From positions 3,472,001-3,536,000 of the forward strand of contig NW_026688628.1 in assembly GCF_030445035.2 (NCBI RefSeq): DNA of 64,000 nt, read 5' to 3'. Below the pieces are notes generated by a model. That model ran no database searches. It saw only the letters and a list, made by a program, of their open reading frames with translations, and was not told where the DNA came from. Source of the DNA: Dasypus novemcinctus (lineage: Eukaryota; Chordata; Mammalia; Cingulata; Dasypodidae). This document shows positions 11,293-20,929 of this stretch, piece by piece. The translations under genes and the position numbers were made by a program. Position 1 is the stretch's first letter. Each line of letters starts with the position of its first letter.

Positions 11293-13179
11293 ATGGGCAG
11301 GCGTCTATCTTCCTGCCAAGCACCGCAAGTCAGGGCACTTGCCGGCCTCTTAGACACTAATGGTGTCAGGGTTTCCCTGCGCCAACTGCAAAAGTACTGG
11401 GACCTCCTCCTACCCTTCAACCCATGGCTGGCCACCTGCCACCTTTGGAGCCCAGAAACTTACACGCGCCTAATTGATCATGTTACCTCCTCGATGGAGA
11501 ATGACGGCAGATCGTTCCCCCCAGGCCTTCTGCCCACGCTCATGGCCATCCGCGCTTGTCTTCTCGGCGCGCCTGCTCCCAAAGACGCCTTCCACTGCGA
11601 CTCAGGGGGCGCAAGAAAGGGCCAGGATTCCCTCGGCAATGAGGACCGTTCGTCAGATGACGGCTCCGACTGTGAGTCCCTCTCTGACCAACTTAACACC
11701 GCTCTTGAGCAAGAACCGCACAAGGCAGATGGTTGCCAAGATGGCGAACTTCCTCCTTCTTCTTCACCAAAGGAGGGGAAGTCCTCCTCAGGCCAGAAGC
11801 CCGGTAGAAACCACCATTCCCTGTATCCGCCCCTCCCTGTCTCATCGCCATCTTGGGGCGACCCGGAAGGCGGGCCGCAGTCCCCGCCAAGGGGGCAGGC
11901 GGGCGGAAACTCCAGCTCCCTATACCCACCCCTTCCTGTCATGGCGCCATCTTGGGGCAACCCAGAGGGCGGGCCGCCGCCATCCTATAAGCCGCTGGAA
12001 GTGCCGCGGCCACCATTCGGTGGTCCGCCGGAAGGAGGGCCAGCGCCATCCTGGGGACAGGACAGCGAGGCCGTCGGCACCATCCTGGATGGACACTGAT
12101 GCTTGGACAGACTCTGGGGGCCCATCGCACCATGCCGGCGCCCCCCCCCACTCACCCACTCACAGCACCGCCGCCTCTCCCCTGAGGGCAGCTTAGTCCC
12201 GCAGGCTGGGGGCAGCCTCCGTGCACTCCATGCACTCCGCACCTCTATCCGCTGAACACCAACCCAACAGTGCAGCACCTGCATGACTGGTATCCCTTCA
12301 CTCCCGACGAAATCAAGAACCTCTGGCATGCAGTGAAGGAGGATGGTCTCGGTAGCCCATATGCTCAGCAACTCTTGGAGGAGCTCGGCACACAGCTGGT
12401 CATCCCATATGATTGGGTCTCCCTGGGCCATGCCATTCTGACCCCAGGGCAGTTCACTGAATGGAGAGCACATTTCCAGGCAGAAGCAGAAAGGCGTGTC
12501 GCTGAGAATGCCAGGGCAGGCATCCAAGACCCTACGGACGCATACACCGGCACCGGACGGTACGCTGACCCCAGTCGCTACCGGAATGCCCCGCCTGGCT
12601 TTTGGCTTTGGCTCCGGGAAGTTGCCCTCCGTGCCTTCCGCAGCGCCGCCACCTCTCGGCCTCAGAAATTCACCCAGCTGACACAGGGCAAGGACAAAGA
12701 GTTCTCTACCTTCGTCTCAAGAGTCGCTGAAGCCTGCAAGCGCAAGGTCGTCGGGGAGCAAGCCCAACTAGCTCTCACCAGAGAGCTCATCTTGGAAGGA
12801 GCAAACGAGGTTTGCAGACAGGTCATCCTCACCATGAGAGACAAAGGGATGCATGATTGGGTCCTGGCCTGTCGCAACCTTGATCCACAAGCCACCTCTC
12901 TAGCCAAGGCTATAGCTACAGCCCTCGCCATCTCTTCTGACTGCTTCAGATGTGGAGAGGCAGGTCACTTCGCCCGCGCCGCCCCATGCGACCACTGTCC
13001 CGGCTATTCCACCTCGCCGCCGAGGACCACCTACCCTGTGCCCCAGGTACAGAAAAGGGTACCATTGGGCTCGTGACTGCCGCTCAACCAATGCCAACCA
13101 GCCACCTTTAAACACCTCTCGGGGCAGGCCTCAGCCCCGCACCCAAGAGGCCAAAATGCCACGCCCACCTCAACCATGA
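11293..13179 (+). pseudogene. gag: gag polyprotein, frameshifted
   Basis: The virion structural polyprotein. The start is ATG 11293 followed by Gly, giving an N-terminal myristoylation site. A beta-type matrix of about 90 residues is followed by a proline-rich segment with late-domain motifs: LYPPL at 11821-11835 and 11920-11934, and PPSY at 11977-11988. This frame stops at TGA 12097-12099. Capsid continues one frame back (open 12186-13073), including a major homology region near 12680-12730 and a first zinc finger at 12942-12989 with six instead of four residues between His and the last Cys. The second finger (13039-13080) is back in the matrix frame, with its second Cys changed to Tyr. That frame ends at TGA 13177-13179. 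Two frame changes are therefore needed to link the parts. They are probably post-insertion indels. Confidence 0.88.
13107..13113 (+). promoter_or_regulatory. Putative -1 ribosomal slip site, gag to pro
   Basis: TTTAAAC, phased as T|TTA|AAC in the gag frame of the second zinc finger. A one-base backward slip enters the pro frame, which is open from 13077. It lies 27 bases after the finger, where the gag/pro overlap is expected. I did not establish a downstream pseudoknot. Confidence 0.75.
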
Positions 13180-13538
13180 TGTGGACTGTTCCCATTAGAG
13201 GGACAAAGCCCCTCATGGAGCTTAAAGTAGAAGGCCAATGGCTAGAAGGTCTACTCGACTCCGGAGCAGAAATCTCCTGCATCCTGTTTGAAATTGCTGC
13301 CTTCAACCACTGGGCCCTTGAGCAAGGGCCGCAAGTCATTGGAGCCACGGGCTCCTCCGACTCCTGGAGGTGCGCCACTGCCATCAAGTGGGAAGACAGA
13401 GAAGGTCGCCATGGCCGCTTCCACCCCCTCATACTCTCCACCGTCTCAAACATTCTCTGGGGCTGAGACATCCTCGAACAGATGGGAGCAATCCTCACCA
13501 CGGCAGCCTCCACAGTCCAAAAGTCCCCCCAATACTAA
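13107..13538 (+). pseudogene. pro: Retroviral aspartic protease (pro), one stop
   Basis: The protease cleaves the viral polyproteins and works as a dimer. The active-site triplet Asp-Ser-Gly lies at 13257-13265 within the residues LLDSGAE. A flap-like VIGATG follows at about 13335. Near the C-terminus, the conserved Trp-Gly-Arg-Asp position reads Trp-Gly-stop-Asp. The TGA at 13464-13466 would arise from CGA by a CpG transition. The frame then stays open to TAA 13536-13538. Only about 24 codons separate the slip site from the protease, so there is no room for the dUTPase that usual betaretroviruses carry here, and no glycine-rich G-patch follows. The frame is one step behind gag and one ahead of pol. 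Confidence 0.82.
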
Positions 13539-16403
13539 GCACCACTGTTCATCTTACACTGCCTGAACCCGTTCCTCTACAATGGGACACAGAGGAACCC
13601 ATCTGGGTTGAACAGTGGCCTCTTCCGTCCCATAAACTGAAAGCTCTTGAGTCTCTCGTTCAGGAGCAGCTACAAGCAGGACACATTGAACTTTCCACCA
13701 GTCCATACAACTCACCTGTCTTTGTAATTCTGAAGAAGAGCAATGGAAAGTACCGCCTCCTCCACGATCTGCGGGAAATCAACAAACACATCAAGCCAAT
13801 GAGCTCACCGCAACCAGGGTGTCCGCACCCCACCGCAGTACCTCAGTATATGCATGCAGCAACCATCGACATCAAAGACTGCTTTTTTTCTATTCCTCTC
13901 CACCCAAACGACTGCCCGCAGTTTGCCTTCACCGTGCCACGGACAAATCACCAAGGAGCAGCGCAGCACTTCCAATGGAGAGTGCTTCCACAAGGGATGC
14001 ACAACAGCCCTGCCATCTGTCAGCTCTATGTCGACCGTGCTGTTGCTCCATTGCGCAAACGGGCATTTATCATCCATTACATGGACGATTTGCTCGTTGC
14101 CCACAAGGACACTCAAGAACTACAAAGTGTCCTTCAAGACCTTCTTTGTCTCCTCGCCCAAATTGGTTTGGCTGTCCAGCCGGACAAGGTTCATCTTCAA
14201 CCGCCTTTTAACTTCCTGGGATTCTGCTTCCATCATACCATCACTCCATTAGCACCAGAGATAACCATCCCACCAAAACTTTTGCTCACTGAGCTGCAGC
14301 AATTATGCGGGCAAATCAACTGGCTGCAGTCTGCGCTCCCCATCACCACCGCCCAGCTCCAACCCCTCTTCTCGCTCCTGCAGACTAAGGGCCAGCCTCC
14401 AGAAGCCGTTGCCCAGAAAATCATTATCACCCCGGCAGCCCGAGCAGCTGTACAGGCCGTTAATGAAGCGCTCAAAACCTGCAGACTCAAGCGTCATGAC
14501 CCTGGCAAACCCATTCAAGCTCTTGTCCTCCCCATGCTGGGAGCACCCACCGGACTCCTCTGGCAAGACGGGCCACTACTCTGGCTTCACACGGCGAAGA
14601 GCAAGCTCCCAAAAATTTGCCCGTTCACTCGGGCATCGCTCTCGCCACCGACCTGGTCTACCAAAGTATGCACACCTATGGCATCCAACCCGCTCGAATA
14701 ATCTGGCCCTTCGATGCCAGGGCCACCACCAACTTGCTCCAGCATGATGCAGACATGCAAGTCCTCGCCGAAGTGTTCAGAGGTTCCTTTGACAACCACT
14801 ACCCGCATCACTGACTCCTGCAAGGCATCACTTGACTGCCCTTCTCCCCCCTCTTCCATCCGCTTCCTGCTCGGAAGCCCATTCCTCACGCTGTCACCGT
14901 CTTCACTGATGCCTCCAAAACTAGCTATGCTGCAATCATCTATGCTCCCACAACCAAGAAACCACGGACTCTCCTGTTCGCCAATGCGTTCTCTGTCCAA
15001 GTGGGAGAACTGCTTGCAGTCGCCATCGCACTGCACACCTGTGCAGATCAACCACTGAACATCTTCATGGACAGTTTGTATACCTTGCAGGCATGCCATG
15101 CCCTGCCCCTCGCCACCTTTTTCCCAACGGACTCACCCATCGACAGGGCGCTCAAGTTCCTTCAATGTCAATTGTAGTCGAGATGTCATCCGTGGCTCAT
15201 CTCACATATCAGGAGCCACTCCGGCCTCCCAGGCCCACTGACCACTGGAAACAAGGCAGCCGACCAAGCTGTACAACCTTCAACTGCCCCATCGGCTGCT
15301 CTCACCAACGACACGACGCCTCGGCCTCTCGACCCTGGGGATACCATCAACCAAGCCAAGCTTCTACACGTGCAGTTCCACTTCTCTGTGCGTTCCATTC
15401 ACCAGCTCTTTCCAGACTTACCCATAGAGACCTGTAAACATCTAGTGCGCTCCTGCCGCACCTGTGCACCTCTCCTGCCCCTCAGGCCTCTCCAGCCACA
15501 AGGAGTCAACCCCCGCGGCCTCCGCCCCAACTCCCGATGGCAGATGGACGTCACGCACATCAATTCCTTCGGACAGTTCAAATTCATGCACGTGGCCATC
15601 GATACCTTCTCGCACATGTGCTACGCCGTGCCCTTGCCTGGAGAAACAGCAAAGCACGCCATCCGAGCTCTGCGCCAAGCCATTCTCTTCATGGGAGTGC
15701 CCTGGGACCTCAAGACAGACAACGGCCCTGCCTACCGAAGTGCTGCCTTCGCAGCCTTCCTGCAGCTCTACAAGATCACCCATCACTTCGGCATCCCACA
15801 CAACCCGCAGGGACAAGGCATCGTTGAGCGTGTCAACCAGCAACTCAAGCTCTTGATCCACAAAGACAGGAAAATCCCTTAAAGATGCCAGGAGACATCA
15901 TCACTTCCTGCCTTATCCATCTTAATCTCCTCTCTTTTGATGAGAAGGGGCTATCTCCCATCCATAAGCACTGGGGCCCCTCATACCGCCCCACCCAAGC
16001 CCCTCTAGTTCGCTGGAAAGACCCCAAAAATAATAATTGGCAAGGGCCAGCTCCCCTCCTTGCCCAGGGTAGGGGTTTTGCTTGTGTCTTCCCAGATTCC
16101 GAGCCACAGCCCCTCTGGATCCCGGGACGCTTCGGCCGGCCGGTCACTGATCAAACACCAGAGAGCCCACCACCAGCAGACGAACCTACTCCACCTGTAC
16201 AAGAAGAGAGCAATGGCAATAGAGCAGAAGACTGCAGCTCGCCTGTATCCAGTCCTTCTCCTCCTCATTCCTCTTCTCCCACCTGCCTTCTCCAACCCCT
16301 CGCACCAACCCTTCAACTGGATGCTCACCCTCTGGCAGCAGGAAAAGCTCCTCGCTGTAAATGTCACCGCAGGTGCTCCTTCCTTCACTGTGCACATCTG
16401 TAA
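13536..16403 (+). pseudogene. pol: pol polyprotein: RT, RNase H, integrase, broken
   Basis: Copies viral RNA into DNA and integrates it. RT is in the frame one step behind pro, open to TAA 14699-14701. It shows the first catalytic Asp within IDIKD (about 13866-13880) and YMDD at 14078-14089. Around 14600 the reading moves to another frame that holds RNase H (Asp 14908, Glu 15007, Asp 15070, Asp 15262) and most of integrase. RNase H is broken by TGA at 14812 and 14833 and by TAG at 15175. Integrase has HX3H (15367, 15379), CX2C (15454, 15463) and a D,D-35-E triad (15547, 15718, 15826), all intact. It meets TAA near 15880, and its C-terminal domain continues in a third frame to 16403, overlapping env. 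No functional product is expected. Confidence 0.87.
16094..16095 (+). promoter_or_regulatory. Candidate splice acceptor for env RNA
   Basis: A pyrimidine-rich 'ttttgcttgtgtcttcccag' ends at AG 16094-16095, 117 bases before the env ATG. A weaker acceptor ends at 16067. Paired with the donor at 11258 it would make the usual env mRNA. Confidence 0.5.
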
Positions 16404-18288
16404 TCTCACCAACCTAGCTTACACGTCCAGTTATAGCAGTGCCTTCGATAGCTGCTCTCTTCATTGCTATACTTCACCCCCATCGCACCGCAGCAGGTGT
16501 ACCCCTGCAGCCACGTACGGTGCGGGCCTCACCAAAAAGTGCCTTGGCCCCAATGGTAACCATTTCTCAGGTTTCTAAATCTGTCCATCCACCGCCAGAG
16601 GATGCCATGACCCTGCACACTATTACTGCCCTTCCTGGGGGTGTGAGACCATCGCCTACAGGTGGTCAGGTGCCCCTAACAAAGACCCCTATATTAAGCT
16701 CGTCCACAGCAGCACAAACTGGCGCTCCATCACCCTACAAGTCAAAAATCCTCTAGATTCAGTCTGGCTGTCTGGCCGCACGTGGGGAGTCCACCTATAT
16801 GCAACTGGCTACGACTACGGCGCCTTTATCATTGTAAAAAAGGAGCCAATTCCCACACGTTCCACCCCAGTGGGCCCAAATCAGGTTCTCAATCCTCCAC
16901 GGGCACAGCCTCCCTCTCCGCCCCGCTCCGCCTTGCCCTCTCCTTCGCCCGGCACCTCCCTCACAACTGCCCCTCTTAGCTCCCACAACCCCAAGCCTCG
17001 CTTACCCCCTACTCAGTATTCCAGCCCTCTCATCAACCTAATCAAAGCCTCGTACACCTCTCTGAATATCTCCCACCCCAACCTCACTGCGAACTGTTGG
17101 CTTTGTCTCTCCCCCTCTCTTCCTCTATACGAGCCCATTGCCACTAACCTCGCCTTCAGCAAATCCTCTGAACATAATCCTGCTGAATGCAATTGGAACA
17201 CCTCTTCTATCCCCTTAACCTTTCAATCTGTTTCCTCCACAGGGCGCTGTGTTCATTCTCGCCAAGGTTCCCATCCCCTCCTAGATGCTTGCTCCAACTA
17301 CTCCTCTCCCAACGCTTCCGCCAAATTCTTAATCCCCCATAACACCTCCCAATGGCTTTGCACCTCCACCGGACTAACCCCCTGCCTCAATGTCGCCACC
17401 CTCAATGCTACCAATGAAGCCTGTCTGCTCATTCTCCTAGCCCCTTGAGTCCTTTTCCACAGTGACGAAGGGTTCTTCTCCACCCTTCAGAGTCAAAAAC
17501 TCCCTGCTCACCTCCAGAGGAGAGAACCCCTCACGATCCTCACAGTTGCTACCCTTCTAGGTCTCGCCAGAGCAGGCACGGGAATCGCCACTCTTACCAC
17601 ACAATCCTCTTCCCTTTCCTCCCTCAGGCAAGCTGTCGACAGTGATATCTCCCACCTCCAAGTCGCTATCTCCCATCTTAAAAACTCTCTCAATTCCCTT
17701 TCTGAGGTAGTTCTCCAAAACCGCCGGGGCCTTGACCTTCTCCTCCTCAAGGAGGGAGGCCTTTGCGCTGCCCTTGGAGAAGAGTGCTGTATATATGCCA
17801 ACTCTACTGGCCTCGCCGAGGACAGCCTAAGAAAGGTCCGAGAAGGACTAGAGCGGCGCCAAAAGGAGCGCGAAGCCGCAAACTATTTTTCCGGGGTATT
17901 CCATACCCTCCTCCCATACCTCCTCCCCTTCCTAGGCCCGCTAATAATGATTTTCCTAGCTCTTACCGTAGGGCCCTGGGCTGTCAAAAAGATCATCCAG
18001 CTTGCCAAGGACCAAACCAACGCAATCCTCACGTCCTTCGTGCGCGTCCAGTACCATCAGCTCGCTACTGAAGACGGCCCCCCCAACGAGCCCTGCTCAG
18101 GCCGCCCCAAGAAGAAATCAAGAACAACCCAACACCTAAAAAAACCCCGCAACACATCCCATTGCACCCCCGGCCCGCACGTTTCCCACCTTAACAGCCA
18201 ACCCCGTTCCCCTCCCCAGCCAGCGCCACCACCACCGCCAAAACCAAAAAATCCAAACCCTCATTCTTGCGTTCCTTCAAATCTATAA
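16213..18288 (+). pseudogene. env: Envelope glycoprotein, gamma/type-D class, two stops
   Basis: The envelope mediates attachment (SU) and membrane fusion (TM). ATG 16213 is followed by a short polar head and a leucine-rich signal segment of about 15 residues. About 691 codons lie in a single frame, with no frameshift, and only two stops interrupt it: TAA 16576-16578 in SU and TGA 17446-17448 just before TM. SU holds several Asn-X-Ser/Thr sites and CWLC near 17092-17103. TM begins in the region from 17449 with a hydrophobic fusion-peptide-like stretch (about 17530-17600). It has a CX6CC motif (about 17764-17790) next to an immunosuppressive-domain-like segment, and a membrane span near 17905-17985. 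An unusually long proline- and lysine-rich tail runs to TAA 18286. No strong furin site is evident. It overlaps the end of pol. Confidence 0.88.
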
Positions 18289-18291
18289 ATT

Positions 18292-18303
18292 AGAAGGGGC
18301 AAA
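18292..18303 (+). other. Polypurine tract
   Basis: AGAAGGGGCAAA, nearly all purine, directly before the 3' LTR. It is the plus-strand primer of retroviruses. One C interrupts it. Confidence 0.75.
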
Positions 18304-18751
18304 AGTTGGCCTATCTCCTCAAACAGCTGTCTCCCCCCTTTCCCCCCCTGCCCCTAGCCTCTCTGCCTGCCCTCCTGCCTAGCAACTAATCGCAACTACC
18401 TATCGGAAGACAGTACCCGCCTGCACCAATCCCCATCCCTATAGACGGCAGAACTCCGCCCCCATCCCTAGTAACTGCTTACGGCAGCCAACCACAAGTC
18501 CGCCCATGCTTCTGCCAATCCCCTACTGCCACGTCTCCCCCCACCCTCTGCATTTCCTAAATAACCCACTGTACTTCCTCAATAAACCGGACTTGCGCAC
18601 AGACCTGGTCTCCGCGGCATCTTCCTTTTTCCCGCCGTGCGTCCTGCACACCTGAGAGCCCCCGAGGCCTTCTGCCGCGACCTCAAACCCCGCTAAGGTG
18701 CGGCCCTCCTGACCCCTCCTGCCGCCCCCATCAGGAGGAGAAACCCCCGCA
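18304..18751 (+). repeat. 3' LTR
   Basis: 448 bp matching 10722-11168. Its first base is A where the 5' LTR has T, so the usual TG start reads AG. Differences elsewhere are scattered and mostly transitions, plus length changes in a C-run near the start. Confidence 0.93.
18581..18586 (+). terminator. Polyadenylation signal in 3' LTR
   Basis: AATAAA at the same LTR position as 10998. It is the expected signal for the end of the proviral transcript. Confidence 0.7.
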
Positions 18752-18757
18752 CACCAC
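18752..18757. other. Target-site duplication of the provirus, right copy
   Basis: CACCAC, identical to 10716-10721. The host sequence then continues with 'tcagttcattacc'. Confidence 0.9.
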
Positions 18758-19609
18758 TCAGTTCATTACCTCTACTGCACCTTTTCTTGCCTATTTTCTT
18801 TCTCCACCTGACTACTGAATGTTCCTTTTACATGTACTCCTCTCCTATGAAACATTACCACGTTGCCAAAATCTAGTCATTCTCTATACATCTATAGATT
18901 TTCAAAATCAATGACCTATAAAAGTCTATATATATTCAAAAGCAATATGTATATGTTATTTCAATAAGTTACACTATATTTCATTTCTGAATTAATCTCA
19001 CTTTTGTATATTTAATGTATTGTATTCCTACAATCATTAGATTTTAGTTTCTCATACTTTGACTACAGTTATTTTCTATTTAGTTTTAAATCAATCTATT
19101 TTCATACACATTTGGTGTTAGCAATCACGGTTCATATTCAGCAAATTTTGAAAATTTTTTATTGCTTTAGATTCATAATCAAATAGGTTCCGTGTCATTT
19201 ATACCTGAACTACAATATTACCACCATATGGCTTGATACCTATCATCAGACACACACATGGTCCTCAAGGATTCTGGCTAATACTTGTTCTTACTCCAAT
19301 TAAAATACTATTTTATAAATAACCTGAGGAAAGAAAAATGAATTTAATAAGGTTTATTGAATTTTTAAAATTTAAGAACACATCAAAATATTTCAGGAAT
19401 AGTCTATCATGATCTTATTATTAAACCTTGAACATATGGACATTAGTGAGAATTAAGTTCTTTAAAACCACAAAAATGTAGGTATCCTACAACTAACTCA
19501 CATTCAGGATTTCAGAAATGCACTCACAGGATGCCTGTATTCTGGGAACTTTCTGCTGCTCACTATGGGGATGGTCATTTGTGGAAGTCATTCTACTTTG
19601 TTCACAGCT
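18758..19609. other. AT-rich flank, nothing recognised
   Basis: No gene, RNA or identifiable element seen. It is the right-hand host flank of the provirus, with short weak reading frames only. Confidence 0.4.
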
Positions 19610-20210
19610 GCATTTAAAAAATCCATGGCTAACATTACACTCAATAGTGAAATACTGAAGACTTTCCCAAGAGTTCATGAACAAGATAAGTTAACACACT
19701 TTCACCACTGCTTTTCAACATTGTACCAGAAGTTCTAGCCAGAGCAATTGAGTAAGAAAAAGAAATAAAGTCATCCATATTGGAATGGAAGAAGGAAAGC
19801 TATGCCTATAGATGACATACTCCTTTAAATACATAATTCCAAAGAAGCCACAACAATACGAATGCAACAATAAAAGCATTAAGCAAACTTGCATAGTAGG
19901 AGATAAATGCACAAAAGTCAGTTTCATTTAAACAGCACAGCAAAAAAAAGTCCATTCAATTAGCTAACAAATAAAATAGCTAAAATGAATTTAATGAAAG
20001 GATAAAACACATGAACACTAGTAAACAACTGAATGAAACTAAAGAAGACCTAAACATACGGCAAAATATCCATTGTTGAATGATGATAAGACTGTATTTT
20101 TCTAATATCAATACTACCCACAGGGAACTACAGATTCAATATAATAGTTATAAAAATCCCAGCAGCCATTTTTGTTTACAGAAATGGAAAAATCGATTCT
20201 CCAATTTAAA
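19610..20210 (+). repeat. LINE-1 ORF2 fragment (reverse-transcriptase region)
   Basis: The run 'cactgcttttcaacattgtaccagaagttctagcc' is the LINE-1 RT region, also seen at 34855-34890. The copy is strongly decayed, with no usable frame. Confidence 0.7.
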
Positions 20211-20929
20211 TGGCTTCAATACGTGTCTTTAATAGAGAAAACGATCACCTTTCTCCCTGGTGAGACTGGGATAGACTAATTTATATAACATGAGGGGGGC
20301 TTTCATTGAGATCTGGTTGACTTGGGTTGGAATATGTGGGATTCTCTGAGGGATATTGGGGTTCACAGAAATTTGAGTAGTAATTCTCCCTGTTAATGGA
20401 GCGCAATATTTTCCTGTAAATCTCACGGGGACTCAGAGGCCAGGATGTGGAATATCTCTGAGGGCAGAGCTGTTTCTCCATTGGTGGATTTTCATTCAGG
20501 CTGGGTGCAGTTTTTGGTTCTCAGAAGGAAATAGAGGTCTCTGAAAACACAATAACTGACCAAGTCCCCTCCTCTTTAAACCCTAAACCACAGGATCTGC
20601 AGTGAGTTAAGCATGAGCAAGGGTATGAAAATTCATTCAACATCACTAGTGACCAGTAAAATTAATAAGAAAACTAGGTCTCACTGCTACATCTTCTGGA
20701 GTGCACATGATCTGGGAGAAGAAGGACTGAAATAGGAAGGTGCACACTCCAGGCTGCTGAGGGAGTTGTCTAGATCTTTAGTCAGGGAAACACCTGTTGA
20801 CCACCGCTAGAGAAGTTCTCATATCATTCTACTTTTCAACTCCAGAATTTCTATTTCCACTAAATTTATGCTTTCTAGCCCTTTATTGATATTCTCTACT
20901 TGGGGAGACATCATTTTCATGTTTTCCTT
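20211..20929. other. Unrecognised interval
   Basis: No gene seen. Bases 20230-20480 have two overlapping reverse-strand frames of about 65 codons with no recognisable feature. Confidence 0.35.

Larger units (their letters stand above)
10722..18751 (+). mobile_element. Endogenous retrovirus, beta-like gag-pro-pol with gamma-type env
   Basis: A complete proviral layout of 8030 bp: 5' LTR, primer site, leader with splice donor, gag, pro, pol, env, polypurine tract and 3' LTR, bounded by 6-bp duplications. Gag, pro and pol lie in three frames, each one step back (-1) from the last, as in betaretroviruses. The primer site fits tRNA-Lys. Env instead has the CWLC motif in SU and CX6CC in TM of gamma and type-D envelopes. 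The element is far richer in G+C than its surroundings. Several stops and frame changes mean that it cannot make a full set of proteins. I infer a class II provirus with a recombinant envelope. Confidence 0.93.

Noticed and set aside
11478-11960. 160-codon minus-strand frame across gag
   Set aside because: It is antisense to the well-supported matrix and proline-rich part of gag. There is no promoter or conserved feature.
13520-13538. C-run as a second slip site for pro to pol
   Set aside because: The six C followed by A are not phased as X XXY YYZ in the pro frame, so I could not support a heptamer here. The original site may be mutated.
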